From contig WYEG01000032.1 of assembly GCA_009903935.1 (NCBI GenBank), positions 1 to 52,078 on the forward strand: a DNA stretch of 52,078 nt. The letters are read 5' to 3'. The DNA comes from Caldimicrobium sp. (GTDB lineage: Bacteria > Desulfobacterota > Thermodesulfobacteria > Thermodesulfobacteriales > Thermodesulfobacteriaceae). Numbering within the stretch: position 1 is the stretch's first letter; the number at the start of each line of letters is the position of its first letter. Made by a program: the position numbers and the translations under genes. This document shows positions 9,601 to 17,203 of this stretch, piece by piece. A model generated the notes under the pieces. It was not told the DNA's origin. It was given only the letters and a program-made list of their open reading frames with translations, and did not search any database.

Positions 9601-10268
9601 AGCTTAGAGTGGCTCATGGACTCTTAAGCTTTAAGAATGCTCGGGATAGCTTTAGGCTCTACGACCTAATCTTTAGAAGATTTATGGCGAGCCAGATGAA
9701 AAAGGCAAGAGTCCGAAAGGCAAAGCTCACCTTTAAAGTGCCCTCCTATGAATGGCAAGAAGAAGTGGTGTGGGAGGTTTTGGATTCTGGCTTTGACCGT
9801 ATTTGGGGCAAAATCCAGGCTCTTAAGCCTCTTTTGGGCGATGTTGAAGGGTCAATCTTGCTCAAAGATCTTTCAGCTGAGCTCAAAGCCATTCCAAAAA
9901 CCTATCTTTACAACCAGGGAACGCTCATTCAAGAGATGAAAAGGAGGGGGCTTGGGAGACCGTCAACCTATGCGGAGATCGTCTCTACCCTTCTTGCCAG
10001 ACGTTACATCTATGAGCTAAAAACAGGTGGGCTCATTCCTACTCCTCTTGGGAAAAAGGTTTATGAATACTTGGTTTCCAGGTATCCTTTCTATGTGTCT
10101 GAAGAGTTTACCCGCTCTCTCGAAGAGTTTATGGATAGAGTAGAGGAAGGGCAGGCTAAATGGGACGAGATCTGTCAAAGCCTTATCCCCCTCCTTAAAG
10201 AAGCTAAGGTTTTGCCTTTGAGCGAGGGTAAGCAAAGTAATGGACCTCAGAATGGGTCAAAGAATTGA
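6690..10268 (+). CDS. rgy: Reverse gyrase
   Basis: Reverse gyrase introduces positive supercoils using ATP and is found in hyperthermophiles and many thermophiles. The 1192-residue chain is complete and intein-free. It has an N-terminal zinc finger (Cys9, 12, 27, 30), a helicase-like domain with Walker A APTGTGKTT (102-110) and DDVD Walker B (203-206), and a type IA topoisomerase half. The latter starts near residue 604 with LLIVESPHKAKTIANFFG, followed by the TOPRIM DPDAEGE near 727 and active-site GLITYHRTDST with Tyr915. A second zinc-finger signature near the TOPRIM domain is not evident. Its 3' end overlaps the following lipoprotein gene by 29 bases. Confidence 0.97.
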   Translation: MLFYIAHGCPNCGGIISDERLSKGLPCEKCLPEDLTYRDLESLLLHLKKNKSLEKLKTLLHVEEKVKIFRELFQEIIQSKPSSLQVNWAKRLFLGESFAILAPTGTGKTTFGLLACLLAHGKSMIIVPTKMLVAQVEQRLLAMLDRTTSNRIKSKRILSYQGHNKEKGLLFEGKFEVFICTLNFLHRNFELLQNLDFSLLFIDDVDSLLKSGKNVEQLFKLLGFTDEEIALALKRDKEEEDFESLQKIRKRHEKKHKQLIVSSATLRPKTNRVLLFRNLLGFEITRFVSTLRKVEDTYILCEVPSDKKEALSHLLDEAAQLCLRLGQGGLVFVEESFGREGVEFAEAFLKEKGINCASYLSLKEEELLSALREGKVEVAVGLSHLSNPLLRGIDLPFALKYAIFVGVPKHLLPLSKEKDRLVLEESPSHLYNLLLNLMPLFETEEERIKALSYISYLKRYLTMKPEQLPQYEGLYQRVLQIKGFLEERLSNPAFISALNQREEVYLTVDEEGRPSLVVGNAQVYLQGSGRVSRLTAKGLLPGLSIILVDSPKALRSLEKRLRFYLGEEPRLKQITKEEAVSLLKKVEEERASLETRELDFKNYLLIVESPHKAKTIANFFGKPSVRRLNTIWVYEIPLENTLLSVCASLGHVYNLVKRTGIFGVLPENGHFYPIFDSIKLDKETGDQLVDDEIEDKQDIFDKWEIIEDLRRLSYCVDGIFVASDPDAEGEKIAYDLFVSLRPFQSLVKRLEFHEVTPKALRSALSAPQEFNLNRVKAQLARRVADRWVGFTLSQELWKAFNKHTLSAGRVQTPVLGWVIKRAEEAKQNKYRLTFTIGETKFYHDFEEEVLAKRVFEELKDGLTLRIEEFFEDEVSPPPPYTTDTILEDAFQFLRFSTSHTMSLLQELFELGLITYHRTDSTRISEVGRFQVAKPYITQNFGEDYFYPREWTSPGAHEGIRPTNPWDVAEIKLRVAHGLLSFKNARDSFRLYDLIFRRFMASQMKKARVRKAKLTFKVPSYEWQEEVVWEVLDSGFDRIWGKIQALKPLLGDVEGSILLKDLSAELKAIPKTYLYNQGTLIQEMKRRGLGRPSTYAEIVSTLLARRYIYELKTGGLIPTPLGKKVYEYLVSRYPFYVSEEFTRSLEEFMDRVEEGQAKWDEICQSLIPLLKEAKVLPLSEGKQSNGPQNGSKN

Positions 10269-10845
10269 TAGGCTTAAGTGCTTAAGCCTCCTCTTTGTTT
10301 TACTTTTACTCTCAGGATGCGGTGAGAACATAAAAGGGCGTCTTTCTGATTTTAAGGATGCCTCCCTTGAAAGGGTAAAGGTGATGCTTGTTGATGTGCC
10401 CCTTGTTGGAAGATGGGTTAAGCTTCATCCCAAACCTTCTTCCCTTTACCAAGAAGTTGAAGAGGCAATCTCATCCCTTAAGGCAAAAGGGGTAGAAAAG
10501 TATTTGCCCGATGAGTTTGCAAGATTTGAAAAGGAGTGGCAAGAAGCCAAGAAACTCTACGCAGAAAGGCTCTATCTTCAGGCTGAAAAAAAGCTAAAAA
10601 CCTTAGCCAAGGAAGCTAAAGACCTAAACGAGAAGCTTGATAAGACCCTTTCAGCTTTAAAAAGCTCAGCCCTGCAAAAATATAAAGAAAAAGAGGCTGA
10701 GCTTATTTCAAGGCTTAGTTCCTTGAACGAGGAAGATAGGCTCAAGCTTAAAGTCTACCTTTTTTATTTGAAGTCCTTGATTGAACAAGGGAGGCTTGAG
10801 GAGTTTGAAAGGGAGCTTAAAAAGGACCCTTTCAGAAAGGGTTAG
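10240..10845 (+). CDS. Putative lipoprotein, helical, unknown function
   Basis: A 201-residue protein with a basic N-terminus, hydrophobic core and lipobox LLSGC (Cys about residue 29), so it is probably lipid-anchored. The rest is highly charged, rich in Lys, Glu and Leu, with heptad-like runs (for example LYLQAEKKLKTLAKEAKDLN) predicting long helices or coiled coil. A segment resembling helical-hairpin repeats (EFARFEKEWQEAKKLYAE) recalls envelope lipoproteins that carry TPR-like helices, but no family can be named. It overlaps the end of reverse gyrase and the start of pgpA, so it sits inside one co-transcribed run. Confidence 0.75.
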   Translation: MDLRMGQRIDRLKCLSLLFVLLLLSGCGENIKGRLSDFKDASLERVKVMLVDVPLVGRWVKLHPKPSSLYQEVEEAISSLKAKGVEKYLPDEFARFEKEWQEAKKLYAERLYLQAEKKLKTLAKEAKDLNEKLDKTLSALKSSALQKYKEKEAELISRLSSLNEEDRLKLKVYLFYLKSLIEQGRLEEFERELKKDPFRKG

Positions 10846-11287
10846 CTTAGTTCTAGCTTCAGGGCTTGGTATTGGGTTTATTCCACCCATGCCAGGGACC
10901 ATTGGCTCCCTTGAAGGGATAATCCTTGCCTACTTCACTAAAGACCTATCCTTTGGCATCAAGCTAATAGTCTTTTTTCTTCTCACGCTTTTAGGCATCA
11001 TCACCGCAGATGTTGCGAGCAAAGTTCTTCAGGATAAGGACCCCGATGAGGTCGTAATTGACGAGATAGCTGGCTCTTATCTTTCGGTTTTTGTGGCAAA
11101 AAGCCTTCTTGACTTTGCCCTCGCCTTTATTCTATTTAGGATAATAGACATAAGCAAGCCCCCGCCTTTAAGAAGGCTTGAGAGGATGAAGGGCGGTTTT
11201 GGGATCATGATGGATGACCTTGCGGCTGGGCTCTTGACCGCTTTAATACTTTTCCTTATTATCATACTTAAAAGCCATCTTTGGTAG
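10781..11287 (+). CDS. pgpA: Phosphatidylglycerophosphatase A
   Basis: PgpA dephosphorylates phosphatidylglycerol phosphate, the last step of phosphatidylglycerol synthesis at the inner membrane. The sequence has the family landmarks GFIPPMPGTIGS near the N-terminus, DPDEVVIDEIAG, and the final MMDDLAAG motif, with three to four hydrophobic helices. The annotated TTG start overlaps the lipoprotein gene by 65 bases; in-frame TTG codons at 10796 and 10805 each follow purine-rich GGGAGG or GAGGAG and could be the true start. cinA begins 6 bases after the stop. Confidence 0.93.
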   Translation: MNKGGLRSLKGSLKRTLSERVSLVLASGLGIGFIPPMPGTIGSLEGIILAYFTKDLSFGIKLIVFFLLTLLGIITADVASKVLQDKDPDEVVIDEIAGSYLSVFVAKSLLDFALAFILFRIIDISKPPPLRRLERMKGGFGIMMDDLAAGLLTALILFLIIILKSHLW

Positions 11288-11293
11288 GTTTTC

Positions 11294-12637
11294 ATGCTTT
11301 CAGCTCTGCTTTGCATCGGTCATGAGCTTATCTATGGGAGGGTCGTCAATGAGAACGCCAAGGTTGCCGGAGAAGCTCTTCAAGCTTATGGATTTAAGCT
11401 TGGTGAGGTAGTGGTTGTTCCGGATGATATTCCTCTGATCGTCAAGGCGCTTAAAAGGCTTGTTGATGAGTATGATTTTATCATAGTTTCAGGGGGGCTT
11501 GGTCCAACGGACGATGATTTAACCGTGCTTGCGGCATCCCAAGCCTTTGACCTTGAGCTCGAAGAAAGGGCTGAAGTGCTCTTAGCTTTGCAGAAAAACA
11601 GAGAATACGCCAAGTCCTTTGAGGTGGCAAGAAAGTTAGCTCTTCTTCCTAAAGGAAGCATCCTTCTTTCTCAAGACCTTACCATGGCCGGTTTTAAGCT
11701 TTTGGTAAAAGAAAAGCCCATATTTTTCCTCCCTGGTGTCCCCTCTCAGTTTGAAGCCTTGCTAAAGAATAAAGTTTTGCCCGAGCTTTTAAATATTAAA
11801 GCAGAAGTTAGAAGTGAACTTGCCATCCTTAAGTTTTTTGACCTAAACGAGACGGACTTGAATTCATTTCTACAAAATACCTTGGGAGATGAAATAAAAG
11901 AGCTTGAAATTGGCTACTATCCCGAAGGGCCGGAGGTTAAGCTTATTTTGCAGGCATCCATTTTATCATCCCGAGCCTCAAATTTGTCATCCCAAGCCTC
12001 CCTTTTGTCATCCCGAGAGAAGCGAGGTGTCCCACACCAAAAAAGTCTCATAGAAAAAGTGAAAGAAATGTTGAAAGAAAGATTTAAGTTTGAATTCCTT
12101 TCCGAGGGGGATAAGACTTTGCCTGTTCTTGTTGGGGAGCTACTCCTTGAAAAAGGAAAAAGGGTAGCTGTAGCAGAGTCCTGCACTGGTGGTCAGCTTG
12201 CAAGCTTAATTACAAGCATTTCAGGGAGCTCAAACTACTTTGATAGGGGCTTTGTAGTTTATTCGGAAAGAAGTAAGGTTGAGGTTCTTGGCGTAAGCGA
12301 AGAGACCATCGCTAAGCACACTGTTTATAGCCATGAAACCGCTCTTGAGATGGCAAAAAGGACCTTAGAAAAAAGCAAGGCTGACTATAGCTTAGCAACT
12401 ACAGGCCTTGCTGGTCCAACTGGTGGAACCGATGACCTTCCAGTAGGCACCGTTTTCATTGCCCTTGGCACAGGCTCTAAAGCTATATCCGTTAGGTTTA
12501 AGTTTAGCGGTGGAAGAAACTGGGTTCAGAAGCTTGCAAGCTACACCGCCCTTGACATGCTAAGGAGGTATTTAGTTTATGGTGAGGGTCTTTCTCGCTA
12601 TAGATTTGCCCTCGAGCTTAAAGAAAGAACTTTCTAA
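11294..12637 (+). CDS. cinA: CinA-family nicotinamide-nucleotide amidohydrolase
   Basis: Two-domain CinA: an N-terminal molybdopterin-binding-like domain (IGHELIYGRVVNENA, SGGLGPTDDDLT) and a C-terminal amidase domain with VAESCTGGQLASLIT and GLAGPTGGTDDLPVGT. CinA proteins hydrolyse NMN to nicotinate mononucleotide in pyridine nucleotide salvage, with an ADP-ribose pyrophosphatase activity in the N-terminal domain. The linker between the domains contains an in-frame insertion of about 30 residues made from three 21-base units of a dispersed repeat (LSSRASN, LSSQASL, LSSREKR). The 3' end overlaps thpR by 59 bases. Confidence 0.95.
   Translation: MLSALLCIGHELIYGRVVNENAKVAGEALQAYGFKLGEVVVVPDDIPLIVKALKRLVDEYDFIIVSGGLGPTDDDLTVLAASQAFDLELEERAEVLLALQKNREYAKSFEVARKLALLPKGSILLSQDLTMAGFKLLVKEKPIFFLPGVPSQFEALLKNKVLPELLNIKAEVRSELAILKFFDLNETDLNSFLQNTLGDEIKELEIGYYPEGPEVKLILQASILSSRASNLSSQASLLSSREKRGVPHQKSLIEKVKEMLKERFKFEFLSEGDKTLPVLVGELLLEKGKRVAVAESCTGGQLASLITSISGSSNYFDRGFVVYSERSKVEVLGVSEETIAKHTVYSHETALEMAKRTLEKSKADYSLATTGLAGPTGGTDDLPVGTVFIALGTGSKAISVRFKFSGGRNWVQKLASYTALDMLRRYLVYGEGLSRYRFALELKERTF
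11963..12040. repeat. Dispersed repeat inserted in frame in cinA (3 x 21 bases)
   Basis: Three direct copies of a TCATCCCGAGCCTC-type unit start at 11963, 11984 and 12005 with exact 21-base spacing, ending in GAGAAGCGAGGTGTCCCAC. The core matches the intergenic family. The period keeps the cinA frame open, giving three seven-residue peptide repeats. Confidence 0.8.
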
Positions 12638-13154
12638 GCTGAAGACAGAAGAGCAAGCTTTTGCCCGCCTCAAATGGGTAGAAGAGGAAAACCTCCACCT
12701 TACCCTTTTTTTCTTCGGAAACCTTCCTGAAAAGGAGGTTGAAAAGGTAGTTCTGGTTTGCGAAAAAAGAGTAAAGGACTTTCCTCGCTTTGAGCTTTTT
12801 TTGACGGAGGTTTCAGGCTTTCCCAAAAAGGGCGATTTTCGGGTTGTTTTCCTTGGCTGTGAGGAAAGGTCAAACACCTTGGAGAGGCTTGTTCATGAGC
12901 TTTCCAAGGATTTTAAGAAAAAAGGCTTTAAGCTCGAAGACAGGGACTTTCATCCCCACATCACCCTTTTTAGGCTAAAGGAGCTAAAGGACCGTTCAGC
13001 CTATCATGATTTTGTTCAAGAATTGACCAAAAGGGCTCAATTTTTGAAAGGAAAAAGCTTCCCTGTCCGAGAGGTCATCCTTTTTGAAAGCAAACTTAGC
13101 CCTACCGGACCAAAATACACGCCTCTTAAGGTATTTCCTCTTCAAGGAGATTAG
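12579..13154 (+). CDS. thpR: RNA 2',3'-cyclic phosphodiesterase
   Basis: This 191-residue 2H phosphoesterase has both catalytic HxT motifs, HLTLFFFG near residue 43 and HPHITLFRL near residue 129, plus the typical start RVFLAIDLP. ThpR/LigT enzymes hydrolyse 2',3'-cyclic phosphates and can act on tRNA halves. The gene begins 59 bases inside cinA on the same strand, a common arrangement in compact thermophile genomes, implying translational coupling. The peptide-binding protein gene follows three bases after its stop. Confidence 0.92.
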   Translation: MVRVFLAIDLPSSLKKELSKLKTEEQAFARLKWVEEENLHLTLFFFGNLPEKEVEKVVLVCEKRVKDFPRFELFLTEVSGFPKKGDFRVVFLGCEERSNTLERLVHELSKDFKKKGFKLEDRDFHPHITLFRLKELKDRSAYHDFVQELTKRAQFLKGKSFPVREVILFESKLSPTGPKYTPLKVFPLQGD

Positions 13155-13157
13155 CCC

Positions 13158-14783
13158 TTGAGGAAGAAGCTTTTTATTGGTTTAGTTGTCCTTTTTTTTG
13201 GTTTATTTGGCGAACTCCCTTCCTTTTCTAAAAAAATCCTGCAAGAGGAGCCCTCTTATGGGGATGCTTTGGTTGTTGGGACGATAGCTGATGCAAGCAT
13301 CCTTGTGCCCATGCTGGCAACGGATGTTATGAGCCATAGGGTTGCTGAGCTGATTTTCCGAGGGATTGTTAAGTATGCTCCGGACCTATCTATCGTTGGC
13401 GACCTTGCCGAAAGGTATGAAGTTTCAAAAGACCAGCGGGTTATAACCTTTTATCTAAAGAAAAATGCGAAGTGGGAGGATGGCACCCCAGTTACTTCTT
13501 GGGATGTTGAATTTGGGTTTAAGCTTATTACTGATCCTAAGACCCCTTCCCCTTATGCCAGCGACTTCCTTGAGGTAGAACGTTTTGAGGTGATAGACGA
13601 CCATACCTTTAGGGTTTACTACAAAAGACCCTTTGCCCTTGCCCTCATCTCCTGGGGAAATCTCGTAGTCCTACCTCGCCATCTCTTAGCTGATAAAGAC
13701 CTAAGCTATATTCAAAGAGAGTTTGGTAAAAGACCGGTTGGGAATGGACCGTTTAGGTTTGTCCAATGGAAAAGGGGAAGTAGCCTAAAGCTTGGGGTAA
13801 ATCCTTTATATTCCGAGGGTAGAGCATACTTAGACCAGGTCCTTTTTAGGGTTATTCCAGACCCAACGACCCTTTTCCTCGAGCTAAGGTCTGGAGGAGT
13901 TGACTGGATATCCCTAACCCCTCTTCAATACTTCCGGATAGAAAGGGATAGGGAACTGAAAGAACATTTTCAGGTCTACAAATACCTTTCCTTTGGTTAT
14001 ACTTACATCGGATACAATCTTAAGGACCCTCTTTTTGCCGACAAAAGGGTTAGGCTTGCACTATGCTACGCCATAGATAAAAGGAAGGTGGTTGAAGGTG
14101 CTCTCCTTGGGCAGGGTATACCAGCTTACGGACCATACAAGCCAGATGCTTGGTTTTATAATCCGGAGATTGAAAAAACCTGCCCCTACGACCCGAATAA
14201 GGCTTTAAGCCTCTTGCAAGAGGCTGGCTTCGTTAAGGGTAAGGATGGATGGCTCTACAAAAATGGGAAGCCCTTTGAGTTCACCCTGCTTACAAACCAT
14301 GGAAACCTTTCAAGGCTTCTTGCCGCTCAGGTCGTTCAGCAGGAGCTAAGCAAAATTGGGATAAAGGTCCACATAAGGGTGGTTGAATGGACAACGCTTA
14401 TCCATCAGTTTATCGACAAGAGGAGGTTTCAGGCAGTTATCCTTGGTTGGACAACCGGGCTTGACCCAGACCTCTACGACATCTTCCATTCAAGCAAGAT
14501 AAACCCTCCAGGTTTAAATTTTATCTCTTATAAAAACGAAGAGCTTGACAGGTTGCTTGAAGAAGGAAGATACACCTTGGACAAGGAAAAACGAAAGGGG
14601 ATCTACTACAGGGTGCAGGAGATCTTGGCTGAAGACCAGCCTTATACCTTTCTCTACATCCCCTACAGCCTTGAGGCCATTCATCAACGCTTCCGAGGGG
14701 TTTCTCCTTCAGCGATCGGCATAGCTTACAACCTTGAAAGATGGTGGGTCCCAAAGGATAAACAGAAGTATTTGCAACCATAA
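13158..14783 (+). CDS. Family 5 extracellular solute-binding protein (peptide/nickel type)
   Basis: A 541-residue periplasmic binding protein of the DppA/OppA/NikA family. It starts at TTG 13158 seven bases after AAGGAGA, with an N-terminal hydrophobic signal segment (to about residue 25) and no lipobox. The family features ERYEVSKDQ...WEDGTPVTSWDVEF and VRLALCYAIDK are present. No permease or ATPase of this type lies nearby, so it is an orphan binding protein in this window; partners may be elsewhere or it may serve a different role. Ligand is unknown. The dehydrogenase at 14800 follows 16 bases later after AAAGGGGG. Confidence 0.9.
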   Translation: MRKKLFIGLVVLFFGLFGELPSFSKKILQEEPSYGDALVVGTIADASILVPMLATDVMSHRVAELIFRGIVKYAPDLSIVGDLAERYEVSKDQRVITFYLKKNAKWEDGTPVTSWDVEFGFKLITDPKTPSPYASDFLEVERFEVIDDHTFRVYYKRPFALALISWGNLVVLPRHLLADKDLSYIQREFGKRPVGNGPFRFVQWKRGSSLKLGVNPLYSEGRAYLDQVLFRVIPDPTTLFLELRSGGVDWISLTPLQYFRIERDRELKEHFQVYKYLSFGYTYIGYNLKDPLFADKRVRLALCYAIDKRKVVEGALLGQGIPAYGPYKPDAWFYNPEIEKTCPYDPNKALSLLQEAGFVKGKDGWLYKNGKPFEFTLLTNHGNLSRLLAAQVVQQELSKIGIKVHIRVVEWTTLIHQFIDKRRFQAVILGWTTGLDPDLYDIFHSSKINPPGLNFISYKNEELDRLLEEGRYTLDKEKRKGIYYRVQEILAEDQPYTFLYIPYSLEAIHQRFRGVSPSAIGIAYNLERWWVPKDKQKYLQP

Positions 14784-14799
14784 ATAAAGGGGGTAGCCC

Positions 14800-15840
14800 A
14801 TGAGCCGCGTAATCACCTTTTTTGAAGCGAAGGATTGGGAAAAGGAGGAGTATCTACGCCGGCTAAAAGAAAGGCTTGGGGAAAGGTTTCAAGATTTTGA
14901 GGTTAAGTTTGTTCCTTATACTTTAAACAAAGAAACTAGTAGGGAACATAGCGACACAGAAATTGCGGTTATTTATTTGAATTCAGTGGTAAATGAAGAG
15001 GTTCTTGACCAAATGAAAAACCTTAAGTTTGTGATTACGCGAACAACCGGAATGGACCATATAGATATTTTAGCTTGCAAGAGAAGGTGGATAGAGGTTT
15101 CTAATGTGCCGGTTTATGCAAGCGTTACTGTGGCTGAGCATGCCATTGCCCTTATGTTTGCCCTGGCAAGAAGGGTAAGGACTGCTGTTGCCAAGATGAA
15201 AGATTTTGATTTTTCTCGTGAGGGGTTGATGGGGGTTGACCTATTTGGTAAGGTTGCTGGTGTTATCGGAACGGGAAACATTGGTTCGCATATCTGCCGA
15301 ATAGCTTTTGGAATAGGAATGGAAGTCATCGCCTACGATTTAAATCCTAATAAAAAGCTTGAAGAATTATACAAAGTAAAGTATGTTAGCTTGGATCAAC
15401 TCTTAGGTTCTTCTGATGTGGTCTTCGTTGCTGTCCCTTTGACCAAAGAGACTAAGCATTTAATAAACTTAGAAAACATTAAGCTTGTCAAAGATAAGGC
15501 GATGCTTATAAACATAGCCCGAGGTCCAGTGGTTGATACCTCAGCTTTGCTCTGGGCTTTAGCAAATGGAAAGCTTAAAGGGGGCGTTGCTTTAGATGTT
15601 TTTGAAGGCGAGAAGGTTTTAACTGAAGGAAGCTTTCTAAAAGAAGTCTGCCCGCCAGAGATCTTAACCAAAGCTCTTCAAACCCTTTATCTTTTCCGTT
15701 ATCCTAACTTTATCCTTACGCCTCATGTCGCTTATTATTCGGAGGAAGCAATGGAAAGATTGATAAATTCTGTGGTAGCCGAAATTTCGCATTACCTTCT
15801 GTATAAGCTTAGTTCTAAAACCTACGGAGAATACTTCTAA
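14800..15840 (+). CDS. D-isomer-specific 2-hydroxyacid dehydrogenase
   Basis: A 346-residue NAD-dependent dehydrogenase. The Rossmann motif GVIGTGNIGSH is near residue 147. Catalytic residues are recognisable: Arg in NIARGPVVDT, Glu in DVFEGE and His in LTPHVAYYSEEA. Overall it is most like D-lactate dehydrogenases, which have the same order and an insertion before the catalytic histidine. It would interconvert a 2-oxoacid and a D-2-hydroxyacid in the cytoplasm; specificity (lactate, hydroxyisocaproate or other) cannot be assigned. Just 5 bases separate it from the PAS-LuxR regulator, which may be co-transcribed. Confidence 0.9.
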   Translation: MSRVITFFEAKDWEKEEYLRRLKERLGERFQDFEVKFVPYTLNKETSREHSDTEIAVIYLNSVVNEEVLDQMKNLKFVITRTTGMDHIDILACKRRWIEVSNVPVYASVTVAEHAIALMFALARRVRTAVAKMKDFDFSREGLMGVDLFGKVAGVIGTGNIGSHICRIAFGIGMEVIAYDLNPNKKLEELYKVKYVSLDQLLGSSDVVFVAVPLTKETKHLINLENIKLVKDKAMLINIARGPVVDTSALLWALANGKLKGGVALDVFEGEKVLTEGSFLKEVCPPEILTKALQTLYLFRYPNFILTPHVAYYSEEAMERLINSVVAEISHYLLYKLSSKTYGEYF

Positions 15841-15845
15841 GCCAA

Positions 15846-16718
15846 ATGCCAAAGAAGGGAGTTGATTCCCCAAAGAAGGCACCTTCAAAAAGGCAAAAAG
15901 ATAGGTTCGCTATAGGTAAAGCCTTTTTTCAAGCCTTTCCCGGTCTTATTGCCCTTCTCGATGAAAAGGGGACAATCATTCAAGTTAACCGAGCATGGAT
16001 CGATAAAGGGTTAAAGTCTGGTCTTTTCTTCAGACCAGACACCATCGGATACAACTATTTAGACTTATGCGAAAGGGCTAAAGATTCCGGGGATGAGACG
16101 GCTCGAAAAGTGTTAGAGGGGTTGAAGGAGGTCTTAGACAAAAGAAGCGAAGTTTTTTCTATGCAATACTCTTTAAACATAGAGGGCATCCTTCAATCCT
16201 ATCTTTTAACCATTTTTCCTTTACCAACAAAACCCAGGCTAATAGCGGTCGTTCATCAGGAGATGCCCAAAGACTATTCAATCATGTCAGGGTTAGCCCA
16301 AGGGACCCAAAAGAAAGAGGCTTCAAAGAGCGAAGATTTAAGTAGGGAGTTCAAATTTTATGCCCTTTTAGAAAATAAAATCATACCCTTTTTCCGTTTG
16401 ATAATTCCCCATCTTCCTTCGGAGTTAAAGAACACCCTTTTAGACCTGGAAAGGGAGGTTAAGGATGCGCTGTTTGAAGAAGCCAAAAAGTATCATCCGT
16501 TATCAGGGTTAAGCCTTAGGGAAGCTCAGGTTGCCCTTTTGGTGAAAGAGGGGAAATCTTCGGAAGAGATTGCCAAGGTCCTTGGTCTAAGTAAGAGTGC
16601 CGTTGATTTTTACCGAAAACGCCTGCGCAAGAAGTTCGGTTTAAAGGGAAAAAAAGAGCGGCTTTCAGATTATTTAAAAGATATAGAATCCTTAGAGGCG
16701 TCGTCCCGAACGAAGTGA
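15846..16718 (+). CDS. PAS domain LuxR-type transcriptional regulator
   Basis: A 290-residue regulator. Residues ~25-130 form a PAS-like sensor (FPGLIALLDEKGTIIQVNRAW). A middle helical linker is followed by a C-terminal LuxR helix-turn-helix (LSLREAQVALLVKEGKSSEEIAKVLGLSKSAV at ~220-255). No receiver domain is present, so it probably senses a small ligand, redox state or cofactor directly. The last seven residues (EASSRTK) come from a dispersed repeat; immediately after the repeat lies a second copy of the coding end that would read LSEYLKEIGFLTKL before a stop. The natural C-terminus has thus probably been replaced. It lies upstream of the small cytochrome/peptide cluster. Confidence 0.85.
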   Translation: MPKKGVDSPKKAPSKRQKDRFAIGKAFFQAFPGLIALLDEKGTIIQVNRAWIDKGLKSGLFFRPDTIGYNYLDLCERAKDSGDETARKVLEGLKEVLDKRSEVFSMQYSLNIEGILQSYLLTIFPLPTKPRLIAVVHQEMPKDYSIMSGLAQGTQKKEASKSEDLSREFKFYALLENKIIPFFRLIIPHLPSELKNTLLDLEREVKDALFEEAKKYHPLSGLSLREAQVALLVKEGKSSEEIAKVLGLSKSAVDFYRKRLRKKFGLKGKKERLSDYLKDIESLEASSRTK

Positions 16719-16761
16719 GGGATCCCTGCTTTCAGAATATTTAAAAGAGATAGGATTCCTA
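16661..16761 (+). repeat. 34-base imperfect direct repeat flanking a dispersed repeat copy
   Basis: Copy 1 (16661-16694) and copy 2 (16728-16761) match at 29 of 34 positions. Between them sits GCGTCGTCCCGAACGAAGTG AGGGATCCC-type repeat sequence. Copy 1 encodes LSDYLKDIESL; copy 2, in the equivalent frame, encodes LSEYLKEIGFLTKL and a stop. Confidence 0.75.
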
Positions 16762-16877
16762 ACAAAATTGTAAGTAAAGGCCTTTTAAAAAATTGCAATT
16801 TTGTCAGAGGCTCATAGGTTTACAAAGGGTATAGGGCCTTTTAAATTGGCATAGCTTTTGAATTTATGTATTGGGGC

Positions 16878-16905
16878 TTGACAAAAGATAAGCCCCAAAT
16901 AAAAT
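16878..16905 (+). promoter_or_regulatory. Sigma-70 promoter for the small cytochrome/peptide cluster
   Basis: A consensus TTGACA (16878-16883) and TAAAAT (16900-16905) are 16 bases apart, about 25 bases upstream of the start region. A strong ribosome binding site (GGAGGAGGTGG, 16920-16930) follows. The palindrome AAAATTGCAATTTT near 16789 lies further upstream. Confidence 0.7.
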
Positions 16906-16933
16906 TTAAAAAAATTAAAGGAGGAGGTGGGTG

Positions 16934-17182
16934 ATGAAGAAGGTAGTGAGTTTAGCAGCAATGCTTGGGCTTATCCTTTCAAGCTCAGCAGTATTTGCAG
17001 TTGACACCTGCGTAAAGTGTCACAAGAGCATGGACAAGGTTGCCGAGTACATCAAGAAGAGTGGTGCTAAGTCCGCTGACGAGCTCGTTGATTTCTTAAG
17101 GAACAAGTCTGCTAAGAAGGCTCTCCACAAGAGCGTGAAGGACGAAGACATTAAGAAGGCTTTTGCTGAAGTTAAAAAATAA
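16934..17182 (+). CDS. Small secreted protein with one haem c motif (CVKCH)
   Basis: An 82-residue protein: a signal peptide (MKKVVSLAAMLGLILSSSAVFA) is followed directly by VDTCVKCHKSMDKVAEY, one CXXCH haem c attachment motif, and a Lys-rich helical domain of about 50 residues. It is likely a periplasmic monohaem cytochrome or haem-binding helper. There is no obvious Met ligand late in the chain; His in KALHKSV could be the sixth ligand. GTG three bases upstream is an alternative start, but ATG 16934 is better placed after GGAGGAGGTGG. It has its own promoter and is followed, 21 bases later, by a secreted Lys-rich peptide gene. No characterised family is recognised. Confidence 0.75.
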   Translation: MKKVVSLAAMLGLILSSSAVFAVDTCVKCHKSMDKVAEYIKKSGAKSADELVDFLRNKSAKKALHKSVKDEDIKKAFAEVKK

Positions 17183-17203
17183 AAACTCAAAGGAGGTGGA
17201 ACA

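Noticed and set aside
11957-12046. Triple 21-base repeat considered as a CRISPR array or VNTR
   Set aside because: No unique spacers; the units are contiguous with degenerate copies and match the dispersed repeat family.
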